Below, one piece after another: positions 1 through 5,264 of a stretch of 8,151 nucleotides of DNA. A program made the translations under genes and the position numbers. Below the pieces are notes generated by a model. It was not told the origin of the DNA. It searched no databases and worked only from the letters and a program-made list of their open reading frames with translations. The first letter of the stretch is position 1; every line of letters starts with the position of its first letter. This DNA is from Candidatus Sulfopaludibacter sp. SbA3 (GTDB lineage: Bacteria > Acidobacteriota > Vicinamibacteria > Vicinamibacterales > UBA2999), in NCBI GenBank assembly GCA_945866285.1, contig CAMBHC010000105.1, positions 1-8,151 on the forward strand. Reading direction: 5' to 3'.

Positions 1-1203
1 CACCTTCTGCTGAAAATAAGAAAAGTCTTCGGCCGTGCCGGTGAGGGGACCGAGCCGCACGTTCTCGGCCCCGACCGCCCGCCGCAGGGTCGGCAGCATC
101 CGTTCGGTCAGCGCCGGATCGTTGATGCTCGAAGAGTATGCCGTGCCCATGCCAATCTCAACCGTCGCCGTCGCGCCCGCCGCCTCGGCGTAGTTGGTGG
201 CAATGGCACGCATGCGTTCGTGAATGCTCTTGCGGACGTCCTCGTTGAAGGCGCGAATGGTGCCTTCGAGCTCGACGAACTCCAGGACGATGTTCGAGCG
301 ATTGCCGCCACTGAAGCGGCCGACGGTCACCACCGCCGGCGCCTCAGTGATGTTCACCGTGCGGCTGATGATGGTTTGCAGCGCCATGACCACCTGCGAG
401 CTGATCACGATGGGGGCGATGCCGCCCCACGGCACGGCGCCGTGCGTCTGGCGGCCCTTGATCCGGATCAGGAAGGAATCAGCACTCGCCATCAGTGGTC
501 CCGATCGATAGACGATCTGCCCGGCGGGAAACGGAAAAACGTGCAACCCGAAGATGGCGTCGACCTTCGGGTTCTCGAGCACGCTCTCCTTGATCATCTG
601 CTCGGCGCCGCCGGTTTCACCGGCCGGCGGGCCTTCTTCGGCCGGCTGGAAGATCACCTTCACGGTACCCGGGAGCCGATCCTTCATGCGCGCGAGCGCA
701 GTGGCCGTCCCCAACAGGATCGCCATGTGGTTGTCGTGACCGCAGGCGTGCATCACGCCCACTTCCTGGCCGGCCCACTCGGTCTTGGCAGTGGACTTGA
801 ACGGCAGGTCGCCCTGCTCGGACACCGGCAGCGCGTCCATGTCGGAGCGCAGCGCGACCACCGGACCCGGCAAGCCGCCCTTGAGCACACCGACCACGCC
901 AGTCGTGGCAACACCGGTTGTGACCGTGTAGCCAAGTTTTCGCAACTCGTCGGCAATGACCTTCGCGGTGCGGGTCTCGCGGTTTCCCAACTCGGGGTTC
1001 TTGTGGAAGTCGCGGCGCCAGGCGACGACCTGGGGATTCAGCTCCACCGACAACCGCTCGGCCTCGGCTGCCAGCCGATTGGCGGCAGGCGCCGTCTGAG
1101 CCGGCATCGGGACGGTCGTTTGATTTGATGCGTAGAGACGGGTCTTCAGACCCGCCTGCGCCGGCAACAGCAACGCGAGCGTGACAAGCAGGATGTTTCG
1201 CAT
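1..1203 (-). CDS. Secreted M20-family amidohydrolase / metallopeptidase (C-terminus cut by window edge)
   Basis: The frame is open for 401 codons from ATG at 1203 to base 1 and continues outside the window. Residues 1-17 form a signal peptide (MRNILLVTLALLLPAQA), so the enzyme is probably exported. Metal-site motifs of the M20D amidohydrolase group are present: LRSDMDALP at about 118-126, MHACGHD at 151-157, the catalytic glutamate pair PAEEG at 187-191, and GLH at 219-221. GTAEDFSYF lies near the visible end. Related enzymes are roughly 400-440 residues, so little should be missing. The family hydrolyses N-acyl or other amide bonds of amino-acid derivatives with a two-metal centre; the substrate is not readable here. 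Residues about 18-25 (GLKTRLYA) are encoded by a stem-loop repeat just after the signal peptide. The upstream DUF2721 gene lies 64 bp away on the same strand, but a TAGAAT hexamer before the ATG suggests separate transcription. Confidence 0.93.
   Translation of the reverse strand, partial: MRNILLVTLALLLPAQAGLKTRLYASNQTTVPMPAQTAPAANRLAAEAERLSVELNPQVVAWRRDFHKNPELGNRETRTAKVIADELRKLGYTVTTGVATTGVVGVLKGGLPGPVVALRSDMDALPVSEQGDLPFKSTAKTEWAGQEVGVMHACGHDNHMAILLGTATALARMKDRLPGTVKVIFQPAEEGPPAGETGGAEQMIKESVLENPKVDAIFGLHVFPFPAGQIVYRSGPLMASADSFLIRIKGRQTHGAVPWGGIAPIVISSQVVMALQTIISRTVNITEAPAVVTVGRFSGGNRSNIVLEFVELEGTIRAFNEDVRKSIHERMRAIATNYAEAAGATATVEIGMGTAYSSSINDPALTERMLPTLRRAVGAENVRLGPLTGTAEDFSYFQQKV
1137..1156. 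repeat. Stem-loop repeat (TTCA loop) inside the amidohydrolase gene
   Basis: On the plus strand CGGGTC (1139-1144) and GACCCG (1149-1154) pair perfectly around the loop TTCA (1145-1148). The outer pair 1137/1156 also matches, with one mismatch between. The element is in frame in the amidohydrolase gene and encodes GLKTRLY directly after the predicted signal peptide, where extra residues should be tolerated. The flanking TAGAG and GCC resemble the outer arms of the palindrome at 6971-7036. Confidence 0.75.
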
Positions 1204-1213
1204 GGTCCCGGGG

Positions 1214-1219
1214 ATTCTA
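1214..1219 (-). promoter_or_regulatory. Candidate -10 element for the amidohydrolase gene
   Basis: On the minus strand TAGAAT is followed by ten bases and then the ATG at 1203. There is no well-spaced Shine-Dalgarno sequence; GGGA sits only two bases from the ATG. If the hexamer is a -10 box, the transcript would start within a few bases of the start codon. No convincing -35 box is seen. The call rests on hexamer match and position only. Confidence 0.4.
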
Positions 1220-1267
1220 CCCTCATGACCGGCGACGACGGTGGGTGATTGCGTGCGGCCCGCGGGC

Positions 1268-1834
1268 CTAGATTTTCTTGCCTAGCCAGGTGAACGGACC
1301 GCCGGTTGGCTTGCTCGCCAACTCCTTGCCCGCCGCCTTCGTGCTGACCTTCCACACGAAGTCCATCTCGCTGTGAATGGCGCTGAGCGCCAGGCGGCTT
1401 TCGACAATCAACAGCACCGAGCCATAGAACATGAACAACGAGCCCAGCAAGCCGAGCGCGACCGCCACCCAGGTGAAGTTGCGGGCCGCGGCCGAGACCA
1501 CGGCAATGGCGACCGTCGTGAAGACGAACACGCCCAGTGCGGTGTAGTACGCGGTCATCGCCCGCTGGATCAGCCGGGCGCGCGAGGTCTGGCGATCGAG
1601 CTGCGAGAAGATCAGCTCACGCCGCTCGTCGAACATCTCGTCCTTTTCGGGATTGAGGGCCAGCGCCTGGAAACGCTCCGACAGCAGGCGGACACGGTCG
1701 ATCACGCGGCCCAGCCGGGTGCTGGTCGAGAAGATCAAGGCGCCACATGCCGAGATCAACACCGCCGGTGTGATCATCGCCGTGAGAATGGCGAGCGCGT
1801 TCTGGGGCGCTTCGAGTCGAGTGAGCCAGTCCAT
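1268..1834 (-). CDS. DUF2721-family membrane protein
   Basis: This 188-residue protein has the layout of DUF2721 proteins. A first hydrophobic segment at about 13-36 contains ITPAVLISACGALIFSTSTRLGR; its last part and the following RVIDRVRLLSER are the family's typical signature. A charged, probably helical stretch covers about 52-92, followed by two more membrane segments at about 95-117 and 121-144. The polar C-terminal tail (about 150-188) has several lysines. The function of the family is unknown to me; the topology suggests an inner-membrane protein with a soluble loop between helices 1 and 2. It is read away from the quinone oxidoreductase gene, with 105 bp between their starts. The ATG at 1834 is supported by a TAGACT hexamer six bases upstream. 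The stop is TAG at 1268-1270. Confidence 0.87.
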   Translation of the reverse strand: MDWLTRLEAPQNALAILTAMITPAVLISACGALIFSTSTRLGRVIDRVRLLSERFQALALNPEKDEMFDERRELIFSQLDRQTSRARLIQRAMTAYYTALGVFVFTTVAIAVVSAAARNFTWVAVALGLLGSLFMFYGSVLLIVESRLALSAIHSEMDFVWKVSTKAAGKELASKPTGGPFTWLGKKI

Positions 1835-1840
1835 GCCGAC

Positions 1841-1846
1841 AGTCTA
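1841..1846 (-). promoter_or_regulatory. Candidate -10 element for the DUF2721 gene
   Basis: On the minus strand TAGACT is followed by exactly six bases and the ATG at 1834. That distance would place transcription start at or next to the start codon, that is a leaderless mRNA. No Shine-Dalgarno sequence is present. The oppositely oriented quinone oxidoreductase gene shows the same arrangement (TAGAAT, six bases, ATG). Confidence 0.42.
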
Positions 1847-1867
1847 ATACCCGGCGGGAGGGAACCG

Positions 1868-1914
1868 CTGGTCGGGAGGGCACTCCTGGTCGGGAGTGGG
1901 CTCTCCGTCGGGAC
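1868..1914. repeat. Degenerate tandem repeat in the divergent promoter region
   Basis: Two copies of CTGGTCGGGAG start at 1868 and 1886, each followed by a related GGGC..CTC stretch, and a partial third copy (CGTCGGGAC) ends at 1914. The period is about 18-20 bp. The block fills much of the 105 bp between the divergent DUF2721 and oxidoreductase genes, directly upstream of the latter's candidate -10 box. It could be an operator array or simply a degenerate copy of the dispersed repeat also present at 2915-2938. Confidence 0.6.
1875..1895 (+). repeat. Left copy of a 21-bp inverted repeat flanking the oxidoreductase gene
   Basis: These 21 bases (GGAGGGCACTCC followed by TGGTCGGGA) are the exact reverse complement of 2915-2935. 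The core can fold as GGAG-GGCA-CTCC. This copy lies within the tandem block upstream of the oxidoreductase gene. Confidence 0.85.
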
Positions 1915-1927
1915 CCCCTAGCCGGAC

Positions 1928-1933
1928 TAGAAT
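1928..1933 (+). promoter_or_regulatory. Candidate -10 element for the quinone oxidoreductase gene
   Basis: TAGAAT is followed by CTGGGA and then the ATG at 1940. The six-base distance fits a leaderless transcript beginning at the start codon. GGGA abuts the ATG too closely to act as a normal ribosome binding site. No clear -35 box is visible; that position falls in the tandem-repeat block. Confidence 0.45.
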
Positions 1934-1939
1934 CTGGGA

Positions 1940-2914
1940 ATGAAAGCCATTCTTGTGCGCGAGTTCGGTGGTCCGGATGTCTTGAAGCTCGAAGAGGTGC
2001 CCGATCCCACCGCTGGCGCGGGCCAGGTCACAGTTCGCATTCACGCCGTTGGCGTGAACCCGTACGACACCTATATGCGGGCTGGCGGCTATGCCATCAC
2101 GCCGGACCTGCCGTACACGCCTGGCGCGGACGCCTCGGGTGTCATCGATCAGGTTGGCGGCGAGGCCGGCGCATGGCAGGTCGGCGACCGCGTCTACATC
2201 AGCGGCACCGCCATCGGCAAAGCACACGGCGCGTACGCCGAGTTGGCCGTCTGTGAGGCGGCCCAGGTTCATCGCCTGCCGGCACGAATCACGTTTGCAC
2301 AGGGCGCCGGAATATTTGTGCCCTACGTGACGGCATGGCGTGCACTCTTCGGGCGCGCCAACGCACGCGCCGGCGACACGGTCCTGATTCATGGCGCCAG
2401 CGGCGGCGTTGGCATCGCCGCCACGCAGTTCGCCGTGGCAGCGGGTCTGACCGTGATCGGCACGGCCGGCACGGACGAGGGCCTCGCGGTGGTCAGGAAG
2501 CAGGGCGCTCGACACGCCATCAATCACCGGTCAGACGGGTATCTGGATCAGATCACCAGCGCCACCGGCGGCCGCGGTCCCGACGTGATTCTCGAGATGC
2601 TGGCCAACGTGAATCTCGATCATGACCTCACCATCGTGGCGCCGGGCGGACGCATCGTCGTGATTGGCAACCGCGGACGCGTGGAAATCGACGCGCGCAA
2701 GATCATGGGCAAGGATTGCGCCGTCTACGGCCTTGCGCTGTGGGGCATTCCGCCGGATGACATCCGGCGCGCGCATCAGGCGATCATCGCGGGACTCGAG
2801 AGCGGCGCGCTCAATCCGGTCGTTGGCAAGGAAATGCCGCTGGCGGATGCTGCGAAAGCGCACGTCGCCGTGATGGAGCCCGGCGCGCACGGGAAGATAG
2901 TCTTAATCCCGTAA
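1940..2914 (+). CDS. NADPH:quinone oxidoreductase, zeta-crystallin type (zinc-independent MDR family)
   Basis: The 324-residue product is a complete medium-chain dehydrogenase/reductase of the zinc-independent quinone reductase branch. It opens with MKAILVREFGGPDVLKLEEV, has VGVNPYDTYMRAG at about 38-49 and LPYTPGADASG at 57-67, and carries the NADPH-binding loop HGASGGVG at 151-158, followed by GLTVIGTAGT. Zinc-ligand cysteines of alcohol dehydrogenases are absent. EMLANVNL followed by DHDL, and GGRIVVIGNRG, closely match my recollection of animal zeta-crystallin, closer than ordinary bacterial Qor. The family reduces quinones or enones in the cytoplasm with NADPH. The gene stands alone on the plus strand between oppositely oriented units, bracketed by inverted 21-bp repeats. 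The ATG follows a TAGAAT hexamer by six bases; the stop is TAA at 2912-2914. The physiological substrate is unknown. Confidence 0.94.
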   Translation: MKAILVREFGGPDVLKLEEVPDPTAGAGQVTVRIHAVGVNPYDTYMRAGGYAITPDLPYTPGADASGVIDQVGGEAGAWQVGDRVYISGTAIGKAHGAYAELAVCEAAQVHRLPARITFAQGAGIFVPYVTAWRALFGRANARAGDTVLIHGASGGVGIAATQFAVAAGLTVIGTAGTDEGLAVVRKQGARHAINHRSDGYLDQITSATGGRGPDVILEMLANVNLDHDLTIVAPGGRIVVIGNRGRVEIDARKIMGKDCAVYGLALWGIPPDDIRRAHQAIIAGLESGALNPVVGKEMPLADAAKAHVAVMEPGAHGKIVLIP

Positions 2915-2938
2915 TCCCGACCAGGAGTGCCCTCCTGG
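2915..2938 (-). repeat. Right copy of the inverted repeat, hairpin between convergent genes
   Basis: Bases 2915-2935 are the exact reverse complement of 1875-1895. This copy has a full hairpin: CCAGGAG (2921-2927), loop TGCC, CTCCTGG (2932-2938). It fills most of the 30 bp between the oxidoreductase stop codon and the stop codon of the convergent lipoprotein gene, so it may end or stabilise both transcripts. There is no T-run on either side, so it is not a standard intrinsic terminator. Confidence 0.8.
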
Positions 2939-2944
2939 CAGGCA

Positions 2945-4015
2945 TCACTGCTTCCGTGCGAGTTCTTCGTCGATCACCTGCTTGAACGCGTCGAACGGCT
3001 GCGCCCCAATCAACGCGCGGCCGTTGATGTACAACGTCGGCGTCGAGTTCACGCCCATCTGCTCGCCCTGGGCCGAACCGGCCGCCACCAGCGCGCCATG
3101 CTTTCCTGAATCCAGGCACTGGTTGAACGCCGTCGCGTTCAAGCCGAGCGTGGCCGCGTGCTGCTTCAGGTCAGGGACATTCAGCGCGCGCTGGTTGGCG
3201 AACAACTGATCGTGCATCTCCCAGTACTTGCCCTGCTCACCGGCACAGTGCGCCGCTTCGGCCGCCTTCGGCGCCTGCGCATGATTCGGCAGCGGAAAGT
3301 CCTTGAAGATGATCCTGACCTTGTCGCCGTAGGTCTTGCGGACCTGCTCGAGCGCCGGGTTGACGCGGGCACAGAACGGGCACTGGTAGTCCGAGAACTC
3401 GATGATCGTGACCGGTGCCGACGCCACGCCACGCACCGGATCACTGGCCGTCGTCGCCACCGTGTAACGCGGCGGATCGAGCATGACCTTGACGCCGGTG
3501 GTCTTGGCTTTCAGCTCTTCGACCAGTTGGGCCCGCGCCTGCAGCGTGCGCTGACTGGCGAGAAAGTCCGTGATCTGCCCGCGCAGTTGCTCGAGCGTGC
3601 GGCCCTGCGCGCGGTCGCTGTTGGCTTCGAAAAACTTGACAACGTCCTGTTCGGTGACCGGCGTCGCGCGCTTGGTGGCGTCCTGCTGGAGGTACGCCTC
3701 GACCGAGAGGCTGGCGGCTTTCGCGGCGTTCTCGATCAGAATCTCGCCGACGACCTGGTCCAGCATGTTGCGCCGGTTCTGGTACATCAACTGCGCGACA
3801 CGAGCGCGCTCGGCGGCGTCAAACTCTTCCCACTTCGCGTCCACTTCCTTGAGCGTGATCTGGCGCCCGGCGACCTCACCCACAACCTGGTCGGGACTGC
3901 TGGCCAGCGGGGGCATGGCTTGGCCGGCGGCACTGGACGATTCGGAACAGGCCGTCACTGCCAGCGTCACCACACAGACCAGCGCCGCGCCCCGCCAAGA
4001 TCCGGAAAATGTCAT
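2945..4015 (-). CDS. Lipoprotein with SurA-like N-terminal region and DsbA-like thioredoxin domain
   Basis: The 356-residue product has a lipoprotein signal (hydrophobic 9-22, VTAC with lipid-accepting Cys23), so it is probably membrane-anchored outside the cytoplasm. Residues about 43-165 are helical and charged; VVGEVAGRQITLKEVDAKW and the following region resemble the N-terminal chaperone part of SurA/parvulin-type proteins. From about 185 a DsbA-type thioredoxin fold begins (APVTIIEFSDYQCPFC), with the redox CPFC at 212-215, FKDFPLPNHAQAPKAAEAAHC at about 237-257 and the cis-proline loop STPT at 324-327. Two further cysteines (257, 300) are present. It likely forms or exchanges disulfides in exported proteins. 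Its ATG overlaps the stop of the upstream four-cysteine gene (ATGA), implying coupled translation. The SurA-like call is less certain than the thioredoxin domain; no PPIase domain is seen. Confidence 0.92.
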   Translation of the reverse strand: MTFSGSWRGAALVCVVTLAVTACSESSSAAGQAMPPLASSPDQVVGEVAGRQITLKEVDAKWEEFDAAERARVAQLMYQNRRNMLDQVVGEILIENAAKAASLSVEAYLQQDATKRATPVTEQDVVKFFEANSDRAQGRTLEQLRGQITDFLASQRTLQARAQLVEELKAKTTGVKVMLDPPRYTVATTASDPVRGVASAPVTIIEFSDYQCPFCARVNPALEQVRKTYGDKVRIIFKDFPLPNHAQAPKAAEAAHCAGEQGKYWEMHDQLFANQRALNVPDLKQHAATLGLNATAFNQCLDSGKHGALVAAGSAQGEQMGVNSTPTLYINGRALIGAQPFDAFKQVIDEELARKQ

Positions 4016-4227
4016 CCGCTGAGCTTATCATCGGCCCCGCCCCCCGGAGGCGCCCCGGGTGGCCCCTGGCGCTGGTAACCGGGACACGACCACACGGGCA
4101 GAATCGGGTACTTACGGAACCGCGGGTCGGTCAGCGCCCGTTCGCACAAATGAAACGTCGAACGCCCGCTGTCGATGACGCGGGCAAACGCGCAGTCGCC
4201 GCAAAGGCCGGGGTACGAGGACGGCAT
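4012..4227 (-). CDS. Small four-cysteine protein, putative zinc-binding, unknown function
   Basis: This 71-residue protein has four well-spaced cysteines: CGDC at 9-12, Cys28 in FHLCERALTDPRF, and Cys48 in VWSCPGY. The pattern CxxC-x15-C-x19-C suggests a single zinc or iron site. I recall similar short proteins with a TDPRFxKYPxLPVxxCPGY core in acidobacterial genomes, but I know no named family or function. The last 19 residues (from about 53) are Pro/Gly-rich, encoded by a very GC-rich run, and are probably not part of the fold. No signal peptide is seen, so it should be cytoplasmic. Reality of the gene is supported by the ATGA overlap with the downstream thiol-disulfide lipoprotein. The ATG at 4227 has no clear ribosome binding site; TACACT lies 12 bases upstream. 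The neighbour hints at a link to thiol or redox work, which is inference only. Confidence 0.75.
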   Translation of the reverse strand: MPSSYPGLCGDCAFARVIDSGRSTFHLCERALTDPRFRKYPILPVWSCPGYQRQGPPGAPPGGGADDKLSG

Positions 4228-4283
4228 GGAACTGACGTTAGTGTAGGCCGCCGGGGCACGACCGTTGCTAGAGTTGGGAGGTC
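4228..4283. promoter_or_regulatory. Divergent promoter region between four-cysteine and VWFA genes
   Basis: Only 56 bp separate the two divergent start codons. Toward the VWFA gene, TAGAGT (4269-4274) is nine bases before the ATG. GGGAGG (4276-4281) is only two bases from the ATG, tight for a Shine-Dalgarno sequence. Toward the four-cysteine gene, TACACT (minus strand, 4240-4245) is 12 bases before the ATG, and an overlapping TAACGT is seven bases before it. The two candidate -10 boxes are about 23 bp apart back to back, so their polymerase sites would overlap. No operator palindrome stands out. Confidence 0.42.
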
Positions 4284-5234
4284 ATGAACAGGGTGTCCTC
4301 GATCGTGTGCGCCGTCGTCTGGCTCGCGGGAACTGCCGTGCTGGCGACATCGGCCAACCAGCCGATGGCATCGGCCAATCAGCCGATGGCATCCGGACAG
4401 GATCAGCCGATTTTCAAGTCATCCGTGCGCACCGTCCCCATCTACGCCACGGTGGTGGATAGCTCCGGCCGCCTGGTACCAGACCTGGAGCGCGCCGACT
4501 TCTCGATCCTCGACAACGCCAAGCCGGCCGAGGTCTCACTGTTCTCCAACGATTCGCAACCGTTCAGCGCGGTGGTCATGCTCGACACCAGCGCCAGCAT
4601 GACGGCCAACCTCAAGCTCCTCAATCGCGCCGCCGAGCAGTTCCTGCTGCGGTTGCTGCCCGTCGACCGCGCGCAGGTCGGCGCGTTCAACGACAAGATC
4701 CAGCTGAGCGGCACCTTCACCAACAACCGCGACGAATTGATCGGCGCGCTCAACGACCTGTATTTCGGCAACCCGACCCGCCTCAACGACGGTATCGCCG
4801 CCGGGCTCGACGCGCTGAAGGGCATCGACGGCCGTCGCGTCGTCCTGGTATTCACCGATGGCGAAGACACGTCGAGCCGGACCGGCTTCAAGGACGTGCT
4901 CGAGCGGGCCCGCGACGAAGAAGTGATGGTCTACTCGATTGGGTTGGAGTCGGAGTATTTCAACGGCATGCGCGTGGTCAAGACCAAGCCGTCACGCGAC
5001 CTTCGGAAGATTTCCGATGAAACCGGCGGTGGCTACTTCGAGTTGGTGAAGTCGGCCGACCTCGCGCCGACGTTCTCGCGTGTCGCACAGGAACTGCGCA
5101 GCCAATACCTGATCGGCTTTGCCCCGGCGTCACTCGACAACAAGGTCCACAAGCTGGAAGTGAAGGTCAACCGCCCGGGGATGACGGTGCGGGCGCGGCG
5201 GAGTTATCTCGCCGCACCCGATACCAAGTCGTAG
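4284..5234 (+). CDS. Secreted VWFA-related domain protein (acidobacterial type)
   Basis: The 316-residue product begins with a signal peptide (about 1-23, hydrophobic SIVCAVVWLAGTAVLA). Residues about 24-40 hold a heptad repeat ANQPMAS, and about 43-90 form a leading beta-rich segment (VPIYATVVDSSGRLVPDLERADFSILDN is split across it) typical of the VWFA-related domain described from Acidobacteria (TIGR03436). The von Willebrand A fold follows, with a complete MIDAS site: DTSAS at 100-104, Thr164 in NPTRLNDG, and Asp191 in FTDGEDTSS. The C-terminal part includes SQYLIGFAPAS and a closing beta segment. Such proteins are thought to bind partners through a divalent metal outside the cytoplasm; the ligand is unknown. 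The gene is monocistronic, divergent from the four-cysteine gene and convergent with the hydroxylase operon. The stop is TAG at 5232-5234. Confidence 0.93.
   Translation: MNRVSSIVCAVVWLAGTAVLATSANQPMASANQPMASGQDQPIFKSSVRTVPIYATVVDSSGRLVPDLERADFSILDNAKPAEVSLFSNDSQPFSAVVMLDTSASMTANLKLLNRAAEQFLLRLLPVDRAQVGAFNDKIQLSGTFTNNRDELIGALNDLYFGNPTRLNDGIAAGLDALKGIDGRRVVLVFTDGEDTSSRTGFKDVLERARDEEVMVYSIGLESEYFNGMRVVKTKPSRDLRKISDETGGGYFELVKSADLAPTFSRVAQELRSQYLIGFAPASLDNKVHKLEVKVNRPGMTVRARRSYLAAPDTKS
4350..4391 (+). repeat. 21-bp tandem duplication encoding ANQPMAS repeats
   Basis: Two 21-bp units (4350-4370 and 4371-4391) differ at a single base (C to T in the Asn-Gln stretch), and a worn third copy follows (GGATCAGCCGAT near 4400). 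The units are in frame and add seven residues each just after the signal peptide of the VWFA protein, probably as a flexible linker. Confidence 0.85.
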
Positions 5235-5239
5235 GGGAA

Positions 5240-5264
5240 TGGTCCGCCTGAAGGCGGACGCTAC
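5240..5264 (-). repeat. TTCA-loop stem-loop repeat between convergent genes, supplying a stop codon
   Basis: On the minus strand GTCCGCC pairs with GGCGGAC (plus-strand arms 5242-5248 and 5253-5259) around the loop TTCA. The element on the minus strand starts with GTAGC; its TAG is the stop codon of the secreted protein encoded upstream (5261-5263). It fills the 26 bp between two convergent genes. The 7-bp GC-rich stem could terminate or protect both mRNAs, but no T-run follows. Confidence 0.75.

Noticed and set aside
220..1128. Open frame of 302 codons on the plus strand
   Set aside because: It lies wholly antisense to the amidohydrolase, which has complete family motifs. The plus-strand translation is rich in His, Arg and Gly and has no recognisable domain, as expected from a GC-rich shadow frame.
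1373..1921. Open frame of 182 codons on the plus strand
   Set aside because: It is antisense to the DUF2721 gene and runs into the tandem-repeat block; composition is typical of a shadow frame.
2921..2938. Hairpin as a rho-independent terminator
   Set aside because: Stem and loop are good but neither strand has a T-run after it. It was kept as a repeat hairpin only. The same holds for 5242-5259.
4022..4027. TAAGCT six bases before the lipoprotein ATG as another leaderless promoter
   Set aside because: It lies inside the coupled upstream gene, whose stop overlaps the ATG. Translational coupling explains initiation, so the hexamer may be chance; it was left out of the promoter list.
4033..4075. 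GC-rich Pro/Gly-coding run at the end of the four-cysteine gene as a regulatory palindrome
   Set aside because: Short complementary GGCGCC/CCCGGG stretches are expected at this base composition, and no clear long-armed stem could be drawn by eye.
3158..4078. Open frame of 306 codons on the plus strand
   Set aside because: It is antisense to the lipoprotein with the CPFC motif and is rich in Arg and Leu without any domain. A shadow frame.
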